Both the position numbers and the translations under genes were made by a program. This document shows, in pieces, positions 1 to 12,170 of a stretch of 64,000 bases of DNA. The DNA comes from Cavia porcellus (lineage: Eukaryota; Chordata; Mammalia; Rodentia; Caviidae), in contig NW_026947488.1 of NCBI RefSeq assembly GCF_034190915.1, forward strand, positions 7,202,501 through 7,266,500, given 5' to 3'. Within the stretch, counting starts at the first letter, position 1; the number at the start of each line of letters is the position of its first letter. The notes below the pieces were generated by a model, which ran no database searches, was not told where the DNA came from, and worked only from the letters and a program-made list of their open reading frames with translations.

Positions 1-356
1 TGAGACAAAATACCTGACACCCAAATGAGGAAGGAAAGGTTTATTTAGCTTACAGTTAATGGAGGTTTCAGGCCGTAATGAGCTGGCTCCAAAGCAGGGC
101 CGCGTGGCACTGGGGCCACGCTCAAGGCAGCAGCCCGCAAAAGAGGCAGAGCAAAAAGGGGAAAACAAGCCTCTTCTTTATACGGTTCACAGGCCACGCC
201 TCCCCCTCCCTGGGGGCAGGTGTAGCACCCACAAAATCTCCCTGCCCCCCTTTGCACAGGATGAGGATTTTTACAAAGTAAGAACCTGACTCCCTGCTGA
301 GTCGCTTAGTTAAACTTCTAAACTTTTCAAGTTGTCACAGTGTATCAACCATAACA
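1..356 (-). mobile_element. MaLR/MT-type solo LTR, cut by the window edge
   Basis: Read on the minus strand this starts TGTTATGGTTGATACACTGT and carries an AATAAA-like signal near its 3' end before the window edge cuts it. Two related copies lie at 37579-37954 and 59508-59893, sharing the segments around 'cctcatcctgtgcaggagga' and the final 'gtgtcaggtattttgtc' type tail. The TG start, CA end seen in the other copies and poly(A) signal are LTR features. The family assignment to ERVL-MaLR is from recollection. Confidence 0.7.
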
Positions 357-369
357 GAGGACATGCTGG

Positions 370-505
370 CACTAGGGTTCCAGGTGAGGCTGTGATCCCA
401 GCGCTCAGAAGGCTGAGGCAGGAGGATGGCCAGGAGTCTGAGGCCAGCCTGGACTACACAGTGAGACCCCCAACTCAAAACATGCAAAAAAAAATAAAAT
501 AAAGC
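370..505 (+). repeat. B1-like SINE
   Basis: It contains 'gtgatcccagcgctcagaag', 'gctgaggcaggaggat', 'gaggccagcctggactacac' and an A-rich tail, the standard body of the B1-like SINEs in this window. Confidence 0.8.
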
Positions 506-507
506 AA

Positions 508-563
508 AAAGAGAGAGAGAGAGAAAGGAAGAAAGAAAAAGAAAAAGAGAGAGAGGGAGAGGT
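508..563 (+). repeat. GA-rich simple repeat
   Basis: This is a purine-only tract of (GA)n mixed with GAAA units, directly after the A-rich tail of a SINE and probably grown from that tail. Confidence 0.85.
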
Positions 564-1967
564 CTAAAAGGCAGCACCTGGCAAACAGCGACTTACCTTT
601 GGCCTCCGAGGAATCTTTGGTGACAAACAGTCCCGTGTCCACAGAAAAAGCCATGCAGGGAAGAAGCCCAGAAGGGCCTGAGAACTAGAAAGACAAGTTC
701 CAGCTTTGGGCCTGTCTTCCTCCCCACCCAGAGCACCCACCCGGGTGGGTCATAACGGCCCCGGGCGAGCCTGAAATTGCTTGTTCCCATAAGGCCCGCT
801 GTAAACTGTAATTAAGGGGCAAAGAGAGTTCTGGGAGCTTCTTACAATCAGCTGAGACCCGGCTGCCTGTGACCGGGAAGGGGTGAGAGGGAGCAGAAGG
901 CCCTGACCGGGTCCTGTCCCAACAAGCCCGGCAGGATTCCTCAGGAGGAGGCCTCCTCTTCATGGGTTTGCAAAGCTGCCCAGTGTAGGACAGGACGAAG
1001 GGCTTAGGAGGTGCCTGTTTCCCTGCAGTCAGGGCTCAGTTGCTAGGACCCAGCCAGAGAGAAGGTCGCACAGGCTCTGGGGGTGGGCTGCCCATGGCCT
1101 GGGTCCAGAGGGTGCCTCCCTCAGCAAGAGCAGTGTGGGGACTGCCGGGAAGTCAGCAGGAGTCGGCTGCAGGAAGGGAAGTGGACGCGGTCCTGAGGAT
1201 GTGAAGATGCCCATCGCCCACGGGCAGGGCTGGCAGGCTTCAGGCTTTGCAGCCCATGGAGTCCTCCAGGCAGCCCCAGGCAAACTTGTGAGCAGTGCCT
1301 GCTGTCACCAGGACAGTGGGGTGGCAGGGGCAGAAACGGACGTGCACGGGACCTAAAATCCTTACGATTTCTGCCCGATTATGGAGCAGCCTGGGCAGCC
1401 ACAGGTCAGGGGAAGTGGGCTTGGGCAAAGCGGCCCCTGGGAGCTGCTATGCTCTGTCCTGTTCTTCGGGATGGGACACCTGCTGTCCCCACAGATGGCA
1501 GCTCAGGGCCCGGGAGGGCATCCTTCTGGGAAAAACCTGCTTTGCAGCCAGGAGCCCACGGCTCCTGAGCCTGGGCCTTTAACTGGAGGGCATGCACGGC
1601 CTCGGTACCCAGGCTCCTCGGGGCCGAAGAGAAGAGCTTGGCCTGGCCCTGCGGGCCTCACCTGTGTGTCCCCTTCCTTCCTGCCTGCCTGTCTTCCTGG
1701 TTCCCACCTGCCGGGTTCGAGATCCCCTCCAGCACCAGCTACCTCCCCAGGAAGTCCCACCGTCACCCTCCATGTGTCTGGGTAATGTGCTGTCCCCCGT
1801 CTTGGAGCAAGTGACCTGGCTGGACCTGAAACTCGGAGATGGGTTCCAGTCCTCATGTGCACCAGCTGTCCGGCTTCTGTCAAAGCAATGCACTGCTTAG
1901 GTCTCGGCTTCTCAGTCTTTAAAATGGGCAAATGATAACAAAGGCATCACAAAGCCGGGCACAGCTG

Positions 1968-2012
1968 TGTGCTGCTGGGGATCGAACCCAGGGTCTTGTG
2001 CATGGCAGGTCC
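1968..2012 (-). repeat. ID-like SINE fragment
   Basis: The piece 'ctggggatcgaacccagggt' followed by 'cttgtgcatggcagg' is the reverse complement of the internal promoter region of ID-like SINEs. It is short and old. Confidence 0.45.
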
Positions 2013-2154
2013 GAAAACCTGAGGGGAGAGGCAGAGGCCGGGGCAGGGGCAGGGGCAGGGCAGCTTTGACCCTAGACCTCTGGCCTGTCTGATGTCTGAA
2101 AGCACTCAGCTTGTGGTACCGAGGGGCAGCAGCCCTAGGGAAGACTTAAATGAT

Positions 2155-2300
2155 AGCTAATGAATGCAGGAAGCCACTTCTGACTCAGCCGGGCAGATAA
2201 AGATCTCCGCGGCTGGGGAAAAGGATGTAGCCGCCCCCCTCTCGCATCTTTCCAAGGGTTTGGATCTAATCAATCACGGTTTGTTATTTAAACTGGAGCC
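2155..2300. promoter_or_regulatory. Candidate regulatory block, unproven
   Basis: This is a repeat-free stretch between SINEs with a cluster of transcription-factor-like motifs. It holds TGACTCAGC (AP-1/MARE type), AGATAA (GATA type), two TTTGGAT/TAATCAATCA-type AT-rich words and GTTTGTTATTTAAAC (forkhead type). Its texture differs from the GC-rich flanks. Only motif density supports a function; conservation cannot be judged here. Confidence 0.25.
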
Positions 2301-2470
2301 AAGGGTAATCCCAGCACTCTGGGAGCCCGAGACAGGAGGGTCACCAGTTTGAGCCCAACCTGGGCATCTTAGTGTCTTGGCAAGACCTTCTCTCAAAATA
2401 AAAATCTGAAAGAGGGGTCCAGGGCTGTAGCTTCATGTGAAGACTCTGGGTTGAACTTCTAGTACTGAAA
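2300..2470 (+). repeat. B1-like SINE followed by ID-like fragment
   Basis: A diverged B1-like body ('gtaatcccagcactctggga', 'ttctctcaaaataaaa') runs into 'gggctgtagcttcatgtgaa', a weak ID-like unit. The same B1-then-ID arrangement recurs elsewhere in the window, for example at 6408-6635 and 32780-32945. Confidence 0.6.
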
Positions 2471-3179
2471 GGCAACAGAAAAGAGAGGAAAAACTGTTTA
2501 GGTGCGGAATGTGTACATGGGGTGTTTTTCTTTTACTTTTTGCATGATTTGCTAAATAATGAAACGCAACAGCATGCATGCGGCATTTCCGTTTCGTGAG
2601 GTGTAAGTGCTTGCGATGACCTGAAGAATGGGGAGGATGGACAGACCCGTGCCATCTTCCTGAGGTGCTCCGGCGGGGACCGGACGGGCTGGGATGGGAC
2701 GGGGAGGAACCGGAACCACTGTCCCCAGGATTAGTGCTGACTGGGTTTGACACTTTGTCCCCAGACTGCAAAAATAAAGCAAGTGAGACCATAGGTGCTG
2801 AGCAGACAGATGGCCAGCGACGTCTAGGCCAAAGCGAGGCAGCTCCCGCCCTGCAGGGCCCAGCTGGGCAGGGGCAGCCCAACCCTGGGGCCCGGGGCAG
2901 AAGGGAAATCAAGGCAGCCGGCGGCCATGCCTGCGGTTTTCTCAATGTGGAAAGTCCCGGATCGCCTGGCTCACGGTGTCCTTCACCCCACAGGCTGAGG
3001 GAGCAGGACCTCTGCTCCCAGAGGTGCACAGGCCAGGGCAGGCGCAGTAGGCAGAGTCAGACAGACGACCCGGCCGAGGAGGGGACAGAGGGACAGACAC
3101 TGCAGACGCAGCACCAGGTCCTGCTGGGTCCTGTGTGGAGGGCGTGGGGTGAGGCGACCAGGACAGAGTCTTCCTAAGA

Positions 3180-3397
3180 TGTCTGGGATGATCTCAAACT
3201 TGAGATCCTCCTGCCTCAGCCTTCCAAGCAACTGGGATTATGGACATCACCACAACAGGCAAGAAATAATAATTTTTTTTTTGGTGTTTTAAGACAGGAT
3301 TTCACTATGTAACCCAGGCTGGCCTCAATCCTGGCTGATCTACCTCCTCAGCCTCTAAGTGGTAGGATTACTGGCATGCGCCACCACACCCAGCTAC
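3180..3397 (-). repeat. Two adjacent B1-like SINEs
   Basis: Both are on the minus strand. The first shows 'cctcctgcctcagccttcca' and the second 'tatgtaacccaggctggcct', 'gtaggattactggcatgcgc' and a T-rich lead that is the A-tail in reverse. Confidence 0.8.
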
Positions 3398-3424
3398 AGT
3401 AATAATAATACAGAAATATAAATA

Positions 3425-4760
3425 TTTGAAGAGATATAAATCTCTTCCCTGAAAGCAGGAGGCATTACAATCCCAAATTTCAAGCTACCGTACAAAGCTA
3501 CAGTGATACAAACAGCATGGCACTGGCACAAAGACGGACCCACGGAGCAGCGGAACAGACAAAGGAAGCAGAAACAATCCCAGGCACCGTCAATCATCTG
3601 ATCCTTGACAAAGGAGCCAGAGACACACTGGAGGAAAGATTGATGCCAGGGGAACCGGATACGCAAATATGGAAGATTGCACAGAGACTCACGTCACTCA
3701 CCATGCACCGAACTAAAATCAAAGTGAGCCAAGGTTCTAAATGTTAGAACAGAAACAATCACTGCGGGAAAGAAATGCGGTCAAGGTCTTGAAGATCTAG
3801 GTGCAGCCAAGGATTTTCCAAACGGAATCCCAAGTGCTCAAGAAATAACACCGAGAGCCAACAGGCGGGCTGATGTCAGGCTGGGAAACGGCTGCCCAGC
3901 AAAGGAAGCGGCCAGCAGAGTGCAGGGACGGCCTGCAGGACGGAGAACGCTTCTGCCAGCCGTTCTCAGAGGGCTCGAGCCTAGAACTTATAAAGGACTC
4001 AAGGAAGAGGCCCAGAATGAGGGAGCTAATCAGCAGGTGGGCGCTGATGTGAGGGGCTGCTGCTCGGAAAAGATGTTCCTGGGCATTAGAGAAGTGCAGA
4101 TGAAAGCCACGCTGAGATCCCACCTTACTTGAGAAAGAATGGCCGGTCATCAAGCATAATAACAAACGCTGGGGAGGCTGCGGGGAAGAAAACCCTCTGT
4201 ACTGCTGGTGGGAGTGGGCCGTGGTGGCTGCGGTGGCCAGAAATCCCAGCACTCTGGAGGCTGAGGCAGGAGGATCCTCACGAGTAGTTTGAGACCAGCC
4301 TGGGCTACATAGTGAATTCAACGCAGCCTGCACTAGAGATCCTGTCTCAAAATACAAAACAAAACAAAACATGGTCCGTGGGAATGTGCACTAGTAAAAT
4401 CAGTCTAGAAATAGTGTGGAGTTTCCTTAAAAACTAAACATAGAAATTCCATTTGACTCAGCTCTTCCTCCTCTAGGTGTCTTTCCCCAGAAGTTAGAGA
4501 CCTCGTCCTACAGGGACACCTGCGTACCCATGTTTATAGCAACACAATTCATGACAGCTGAACCTCGGAAGCAGCCTACACGTCCATTGGCAGATGAGTG
4601 GAGGGGTGTGGGGAGTACTACACTACCATAAAGAAGGATAAATTTGAGTGATGCACCTTGAGACCATAGTGTTGAGTGAGGTTGGACACACAAGCTTCAA
4701 TATACGTGGTTTCTTTTATACGACTAACTCAAAATGTAAGTAAAGAGCAAAATAAAAGCT
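3425..4760 (+). mobile_element. Decayed LINE-1 3' end
   Basis: The plus strand reads like the end of L1 ORF2: 'acaaagctacagtgatacaa', 'acagcatggcactggcacaa', then further on 'aaaaactaaacatagaaatt' and 'cccatgtttatagcaacaca'. The reading frame is broken many times, so no protein is possible. A B1-like SINE at 4205-4372 interrupts the element, which makes the L1 older than that SINE. Confidence 0.8.
4205..4372 (+). repeat. B1-like SINE inserted in the L1
   Basis: It has a full B1-like body with the internal duplication ('gcctgggctacatagtgaat'), 'gatcctgtctcaaaa' and an (AAAAC)n tail, nested in L1 3' sequence. Confidence 0.8.
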
Positions 4761-4765
4761 AGATA

Positions 4766-4925
4766 ATAGAGCTGGGTGTGGTGGCTCACACTTGTGATTC
4801 CAGCACTCGGGAGGCTGAGGCAGGAGGATCATCATGAGTTCAAGATCAGCCTGGGCTATAAAGTATCTACAGGCCAGATGAACTGCACGGCGAGACCCTG
4901 TCTCAAAGAGACAAAAAATGATAAT
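4766..4925 (+). repeat. B1-like SINE
   Basis: It starts 'gagctgggtgtggtggctca', carries the internal A/B-box-like body and ends 'ccctgtctcaaagagacaaa'. It lies at the end of the L1 fragment. Confidence 0.85.
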
Positions 4926-5202
4926 AGTGGATATGGAGAGAGGTTTGGAGATAGAGTAAGGGGGTAAAGAAAGAAGGGGAAAGGAAGAAAAAGAATTAAA
5001 CCGTCTGAATCCATCTGCCAGCTCCCCTGCAGAACGCAATCACTATACACAGCAAATGGACGGATAAAAACCTAAAACTGAAAAACCTTTTACCCTGATC
5101 TGAACTTTACACATGTCTACTTGTGTTTAGACACTGCGTAACTTTCTGTAAATAAGGATATATTCACCCATATATTCAGCTTTTATGAATCAGTTTTTGC
5201 TT

Positions 5203-5352
5203 TTGGTCTTTTTGAGACAAGGTCTCTCTGTGCGGTTCAGGCTGGCCTTGAGCTCGCTTTGTAGCCCAGGCTGGTCTTGAACTCGCAATGATGCTCCTGC
5301 CTCAGCCTCCCAAGTGCTGGGATTACAGGTGTGAGCCACCACGCCTGGCTCT
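5203..5352 (-). repeat. B1-like SINE, well preserved
   Basis: The reverse complement gives the near-consensus form, including two tandem 'ccaggctgg' modules that represent the internal duplication, and ends 'gtgagccaccacgcctggct' on the plus strand. Confidence 0.88.
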
Positions 5353-6407
5353 TATGTATTGATTTTAAACGCGTATTTGTGTTCTGGGGTCCCATGGCCA
5401 AATCCCCCCTACAGAATAACGGTGGTGGCTTCTGCATGGGGCGTTTCCTTGCGTCCTGGCCCTGTCGGGCCTGCTGAGCTCTGTCCTCAGGCAGCCTCCC
5501 GGACCAGAGATCCAACCAAGCTGCTGGCAGAGGGAAGATTTGGGCAGCAGAGCTGCAGGCCTCGGCTCCAGCTTAACCAAGTCCTTCGCAGCAGGGCCAC
5601 CCTGGGCTGCAGGGGCTTCCTGAGCCGGAGCGCGGGTGCCCCCTGCAGTGGGCAGCCCCTCTGGCGCCATGAGGTGTGTCTGTCACCAGGGTCTCTCCTG
5701 CCCAGCCCAGCAGCCTCCTCGAGGACGATCCGGGGGATCATTTGTCTCTGGATGCCCAGGGCTTGAGGAGCGCTCGCCTCTGGGGCTCTGACAAGTGAGG
5801 CGGGCTGGGCCAGCACTGGGAACTGGACGTGGCCACCAGCTGGCCACCCCGGGGACACCGACTCCCTGCTATGTCCCGCACTCCTGCTGCTTGCTCAGAG
5901 CGGCAGGCAAGCGCATTCCGCCCCCTGAGTGTAATGCTTGTCAAAGTTGAAGCCAGGACTCGCACACAAGATAACATCGCAATGGGCCGGAGATCTTCTT
6001 GTACCCGTTCATTATCGGGGGAAATCAGTGCAAAAGTAAAGCCCACTCCCAAAACGCTGGAGGAGCCGGGGTTTCTGCCCCGACCAGGAGAGGCCTTTAC
6101 CCAAGAATGTCGCAATTAGAGCACAGCTGGTCACAGCCCCTGCGGCAACGAAACTGCAGGCTGGGTGCTGTGGGTTCCGCTGGACTAAGGTCGCCAAGAA
6201 AGCACGTAACCCGGCTCCCGGCGGCCTGACAAGCGGGCACGCGGTGGGGGTGCAGACACTTTGTCCTCCAGAGACAAAGGGTACCCGGATACCCACTGGG
6301 GACGCCGCCAAGGCGGGACTGAGAGGCGCTTCTCATGATCTCCTGGCTTGGCAGTTTTATTTCATCTCACACTGGAGCTCACTTGGCGCTGTAATAAACA
6401 AGCATCA

Positions 6408-6635
6408 AGCCAGGCCCGATGGCGCCCCCTGCACCCCAGCACTCCGGAAAGCTGAGGCAGGAGGATCGTTTGCCAGGCTGGGCAAATTAGCAACTTAAGA
6501 CTGTGTCTCACGTATGCACGCGCACGCACACATGCACACACATGCGCACACACACGCATGCATATACATACTAAAAAAGTACAAGACTGGGGATGGAGCT
6601 CAGTGAGATGGCCTTGGGTTCCAGTCCCCAGCAGC
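6408..6635 (+). repeat. B1-like SINE, CA/CG-rich tail and ID-like fragment
   Basis: A B1-like body (6408-6510) is followed by an alternating CA/CG/CATG tract (6511-6568) and then an ID-like unit with 'gactggggatggagctcagt' (6580-6635). The alternating purine-pyrimidine tract is of the type that can adopt Z-DNA. Confidence 0.7.
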
Positions 6636-7424
6636 AGGGGTGTGTGACCGTCACCAATCTGAAGAAGGACGAGAGACTTGGTGATTTCTCCACAGCATCA
6701 GCCGGAGAGCCACTGCCACTTGGTTCATAAGTGGCCAGCACCAGACAGCAAGCCGCTGGGGAACTCCTCTCTGGAAGTCCCCCAGGATGGGGCAAATGGC
6801 TTAGGACAATCCTGCAGGGACCTGGGGACAGAGCTCCAGGGCTTCAACCAAATCTGAGGGCCCCAGACGGGAAGAGATGGGGGCTCTGTGCTCTGCTGCT
6901 GGGCTCTGTCGGGCCTTAGGGCCAGCAGGGGACCCGCCACCCCACCCTGTGACTGCGTCTCCACAGCTCGCTCACTGGTGAGGATGGTCTTCCCACGGGG
7001 TCCCCGGCTGCAGGAGCCCTTCCCCGGGAAAGCAGCGGGAGTCTGGGTTGGCACAGGTCTCTGTGGGGCGGGGACCAGGACAGCGACCAAGCCGGTCCTC
7101 GGGATTTGGGGCCCAGCCCTGGGGGTTTCACGGGGAGGTCAGCGCCCTCTCCTGCCTGTCCCCGTCTCCTTTCAAACACTTGCTGCGGACACTGCTGGAT
7201 GCCATTAGCTTCTTGAGCGAGTGGGTACAGGTGCGTGATGTTGGTCACAGGTGGCATTGCTTGGGGACCGAGTTGCTGGCCCCACTCGTGCACCTGCATG
7301 CTGGCCTCCGTGTGTGGTCCTGAGCCACCTCTGGTGCCTTTCTCAGGTCTCAGGAGGCTCGAGGTGTCAGCCTGCCTGTACTTTTGCAATTACTTCTCTG
7401 TGTGCGTCCCAAGACTGCTCCCTG

Positions 7425-7520
7425 CCGTGAGTGGCCCTTGGGAGGCTGAGGCAGGACAATCCAGGAGTTCAGGGCCAGCCCAGCCTCCACAGCCAGGCCT
7501 GTCTCAAAGAACCAAAATAG
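7425..7520 (+). repeat. Short B1-like SINE fragment
   Basis: It keeps only 'gggaggctgaggcaggacaa' and the 'cagcctccacagccaggcct gtctcaaa' end, so it is a truncated copy. Confidence 0.6.
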
Positions 7521-8251
7521 AACATCCCCTTCACTTCCCTGTGACCGAAGTCAACTAACCTTTCCATTTTCTGGCTCCCCTTCCGTGACTCTGCATGTGC
7601 TCACAAGGCTCACACAGACACATGGAACACACATGTGCAGAGTGTGCATATTTGTGTAGTTTTCCTCCATCACTTCCTCCCCGGGGCTAGGGGTGGACAT
7701 GGGGCCCTGCACACAGGCCGGGCTCAGCTCCACCCCTGCGCCACCCCTGCCTGCCCCTGCAGGACGCATGTGGCACCCGGATCCACCCCAGCTGCCTGTG
7801 CTCAAGAACAGATCTGCAGACCGTCTCACTGTGAAGGGTAGAGGACCCTCAGGGTCTCTGCTCTTCTCCTGCAGCTCCTGGAGAAACAGTTCACTCAGCT
7901 GACCCCCTGTCAAAGGACAGTGCTGGCTCTGGGCTTTTGCCCTCACAGCGAAGCGGCCAGGACACTTGCAAATCGGGCACCCGCGTTGATCACCTTAGGA
8001 GGAACACACAGCCAGCGAAGTGGACCCGTCCACCCACACTCCTGACCCGAGGGGCCCCTGAGGAGAGGGCCCCTGTGTGCCACGTGGCCCCTCTGAGATG
8101 GGGCTGCAGCTTCTGGGGCCCTCGGCCCAGTATAGCACAGGCAGGAGGATCCGGAGCCACCCGCAGAGTGGTGGCCAGGAGACGCCCCGTGTCCAGCTCT
8201 TGGAGCACTTGCTGATGTCAGCTCTCACTGGGTTTCCTCCATGTGTGTTTG

Positions 8252-8392
8252 TCTGAGACAGAGTCTCTCAATGTAGTTCCATTGGCCTAGAGCTCACTGG
8301 ATAGCCCAGGCTGGTCTCAAACTCACAGCAATCCTCCTGCCTCAGCCTCCAAAGTGCTGGGATTACAGGTGTGCACCAGCACGCCTGGCTGA
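8252..8392 (-). repeat. B1-like SINE
   Basis: Shows 'tagcccaggctggtctcaaa', 'cctcctgcctcagcctccaa' and 'gtgctgggattacaggtgtg', the reverse complement of the B1-like body. Confidence 0.85.
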
Positions 8393-8877
8393 TCTTCTAA
8401 GTACGGTTCTTAAATAAAATTCTCTTTGACAGCTCACAGACCTCCCTTTTCTTCTTTACAAGAGTGAGTTTAATCTCTGGAAAGTATCAGGCAAACAATG
8501 GTGATGATCTTTCTTTCACCAAAGGCCCAGGCAGACAGCAGCTGTGCCCTGGGCGAGGGGACCGGCTATGTGTGTGGCAGGGCAGTGACCCTGGAGGTCT
8601 GGGCGGTGGCCCAGCAGGGGAAAATCTCACGGCAAGTCTCCCACAAACAGCCAGGAGTCAGCGGTGACACATCCACCGCTGATCCACCTCCGGCCCTACT
8701 GCTCACTCCCGAGGCCCCTTGAGCCACGAGGGAGCAGGCTCTGACCCCGCTGGCCCCTGGCTGGCCGCTGGCCTTTGCTCCCACCTGCCACACCCCTGCT
8801 TTCCCCTTCTTCACGGCACTGGGGTGGAACCAGGGCCTTTGCACTGCACTGAGCCAGGGACCCAGCCTTTAAACATT

Positions 8878-9170
8878 GTTTTAATTTTGATCTTGCTGGG
8901 TCACTAAGTTGCCCGGGCAGCCTTGAACTTTTGATCCTCCTGACTCAGCTTCCTAGAGTGCTTGTTGACAGGTGTGTGCCCTCAGCCACCAAGGACAGCT
9001 TTTCCTTCCCTTTTACTATTATTTATTATGATTTTGTCTCGCTACGCAGTTCAGGCTGGGCTTCAGCTCACTCTGTAGTCCAGGTTGGTCTCAAACTCGC
9101 AACGACCCTCCTGCCTCGGCCTCCTGAGTGCTGGGATTACAGAAGTGTGCCACCAAACGTGGCTTCCTTT
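8878..9170 (-). repeat. Two B1-like SINEs
   Basis: An older copy at about 8878-8995 ('gatcttgctgggtcactaag', 'gatcctcctgactcagcttc') is followed by a younger one at about 9010-9170 with the duplicated 'caggctgg' module. Confidence 0.75.
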
Positions 9171-10524
9171 CTCTTTAGCAACAAGCCCTGCCCACCCCAC
9201 CCCGAGCCACTGCCCCATCGCTGTGGCAGTGTAGGGTCCTGACTGGCCCCAACCCTGATCCCGCTAGCTGTATGCCTGGTGCAGACAAGAAACAGGTTTG
9301 CTTTTCCAATTATTATTGTGGCTTAAAAAAAAAAAACAAAACACCAAGGACAGCAAAACACACAGCCTAGAAACTTAGCCTCTACTGTTCCAACTGCACC
9401 TGGGTTGTGCAGGGTCCTGACCCCTCCCAGGCCCCAGCCTGGGAAGCAGCGTGCAGCTCCCTCTCTGGTCTGCTCTCCAGTCCCCCACACCACTTTGGAA
9501 GGCATCTCCAGTTTAGCTTTCTTGTGTCCTTGGGCGGGCACACGACGCCTCTGCCCCCCACCCCCACTTCTGGTCCTCCCTGGAACTGGGCCGGGTGCGT
9601 CCTGGACAGCACGGCAGGGCCTCAATGTGGGGGTGGAGCCCAGGGGCGCTGAGATCCATCCCTGGCCCTTTCCAATGCTGTTTGCTCTTTGAAGTCAAGG
9701 ATCTCGGCTAAATTGCTGGGCTCTCCTGCTTGGGATCCTCCTGCCTCAGCCTTCCCGGTCCCTGGGGTTTCGGGTGAGCCTCGTCTAGATTTGCACACTC
9801 CTGGGCCCCCAGGGATGTGATATAAGCCCCTTGGCACTCTTTTGTCCCCAGGAAGGGGCAGAGACCTTGAGGCCTCCAGTGTCTGCGAAGCTGTCTCTAA
9901 TCACTCCTGCGTCCTCAGGGCCTTTGCACGTGCTGCTCCCAGGTGCTTGGCCGCCCATTCCCTAGACGCCTTTCCTGGTCATGCAGGGTTAAGCACCCAC
10001 CCACTTGCAGACCTCACTGCTCACACCATACACGCATCACCCACCACACCCACCTTACCCGCCTCCTCAGCCTTGGCGCATGCTCCCCAGGCAAGCGCCA
10101 TGGCCCGGAGCTGCCCCTGCAGGAAACAGCTCCGAGGTGTGGCCTGGAGCCCTATGATGGGCTCAGCCTGCCCCCTGCCGGCCACCCCTGAGGAAGGAAG
10201 GAAATCAACATTTGCTCCATCTGACACATCCCAGCCTCACTGCCCCTGTCTGTGGGACCCAGGGACAAAGAGCAGGTTAGGGAAAGGGAGGTGGCACCCA
10301 GGGCCCGACAGACCCACACAGCAGCTCCGAGTCTGAACTGTGACACTGCATGGAAAGCTAAGCCCAGTGCAAAGGACCTGGGGCAGCAGTGAGCCCCAGG
10401 TAGCCTCAGAGGCTGCAGGAAATGGGAGTCCACAGGGTCCTCCGCACCTGGCAAACGCATTTGGAGTCATCTCTGTGGTGGGCGGGAAACGAGGAGGGCT
10501 CAGCTCCACGCGTGATACCCTCAG

Positions 10525-10662
10525 GCTGGCCTTAGTTTTGTCTGAGACAGGGTCTCGCTGTGCAGTACAGGCTGGCCTTGGGCTCACTGTGTAGCCCAGG
10601 CTGGCCTGGAACTTGCGGTGGTCCTCCTGCCTTGGCTTCCTGAGTGCTGGGATGACAGGTGT
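10525..10662 (-). repeat. B1-like SINE
   Basis: Contains 'gagacagggtctcgctgtgc', two 'caggctggcct' modules and 'gtgctgggatgacaggtgtg'. Confidence 0.85.
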
Positions 10663-11429
10663 GTGGGCTAGAAGGTCCTTAATCGCGTCGCCTAGGAGCA
10701 CTCAGGTTTCCTGTCTATAGCTGGTGCTGGCCTGTCACCACGCTGAGGATCCCGAGGTTTCAATGACTGTGGCCCCTCCGGTGCGGTGTCTCCCCAAGAG
10801 CTGAGGATGGGGTCCATGGCCACGCCTGTCTGCAGTGTCCTCCGGGTGGCAGGTGGTGACCTGGGCCTGATGTCCCTTAGGGCGCTGACAGGGCCCTCTC
10901 CCCTCTCCCCTCCTGCCGAGCATGCTACGGGCTCTGCCTTAGGACACGGTGTCTCCCAGGCTGTGGCTCAGTCCTCAGGGCCGCCAGGGGGCAGCTCGTC
11001 CTGTGCTGCTGTCACTTCCAGCTCCAGGCAAGGCTGCAGTGGCAGGAGCACCTGGAGGGTCACCAGTGAGCTTCCCGTGAAGGCCCAGCGGTGCCTGGAC
11101 GCCACCCTGGTTTCTGACCCATTTGTTCACCCCCGGTGCAGTGGCCCAGAGGAGCCACAGGGCAGGGGTGTGCCATGGACACTGAACTTTGAATTTCAAG
11201 CCTCTTTTATTTATTTTTTTTCAGTCACTTAAAAATCACCATTAATTCACTGGCCATACCATATGGACAAATGGGTCGGATTCTGTCCATGAGCTGATGT
11301 TTGCCAAGCATCGGCCTCAGTGTCTACTGGTAAAATGGAAAAACACTGGACACTGCACCTGTACTCAGATCACAAATTTGTACACACATGTGCACACACA
11401 CAGGCACACACGTACCCATTTAAAAAATC

Positions 11430-11552
11430 TCCATTCAGCCAGGCAGGGTGACGCACACACCTGTAATCCCAGCCTTAGGGAGGCTGAGGCAGGAGGACTG
11501 CTGTGAGCTGGAGTGCAGCCTGGGCTACCTAGTGAGACCTTCTCTTAGACAT
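11430..11552 (+). repeat. B1-like SINE
   Basis: Contains 'cacacacctgtaatcccagc', 'gaggctgaggcaggaggact' and 'gcctgggctacctagtgaga'. A (CA)-rich stretch at about 11382-11412 precedes it. Confidence 0.82.
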
Positions 11553-11934
11553 AAAGTGTGGAGACGAGACAGGCAGCTTCCATCTTGCCTTAGCTCGAAC
11601 CCCAGGAATGAGCTGGGAAGCAGCAGGCAGAGCTCCGGACACCTGCGGACACTCGGGGTGCAGTTTCACGCCCCTAAGTGCATTAGTAGTATATGCAGCC
11701 GCCCTAACAAGCCAGGAGAGCTCACTGAATAATCTGGGAATCCCTGCATAGCTCATCTCCATCCCAAATCCCTAGACACAAAGTGCGAGGCTGTTTTCTT
11801 AGTCCAGCTGTAGACATGAGCCAGTTGCCTAAAAGAAACAGTTATTAAGTGGAATTCATAGGATGGGATAAATAAAGCCACTTTTCTGGTGGCAAGAACA
11901 CTTTTCCCTATCTCTTCATTTTTAAAATTTCATT

Positions 11935-12170
11935 TATTTATTGAGACAGGGGCTTGCTGTGTAGCCCAGGCTGGCCTCCAACTCACAGCAGTCCTCCTGC
12001 CTCAGCCTCCTGAGTGCTGGGATGATGGCTTGTGCCCTCTTGCCTGGCTAGTTTTAAGACAGAGCCCACTATGTAGCCCAGGCTGGCCTGGAACTCAGTG
12101 CTCCTCCTGGATCTGCCTCTCTCCCCGGTGCCTGGATTGCAGGCCTGCACCACCACGCCTGGCGCATTGT
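11935..12170 (-). repeat. Two B1-like SINEs in tandem
   Basis: One copy ends near 12050 and a second begins there, each with its own 'agcccaggctggcct' module and 'caccacgcctggc'-type start in reverse. They lie just past the FAM209 poly(A) signal. Confidence 0.8.

Noticed and set aside
2665..3177. A 170-codon open frame on the plus strand
   Set aside because: GC-rich intergenic sequence with overlapping open frames on the other strand, no splice-site or domain support.
3517..4132. Open frames of 70-76 codons inside the L1 fragment
   Set aside because: They are short remains of a decayed LINE-1 ORF2, broken by frameshifts and a SINE.
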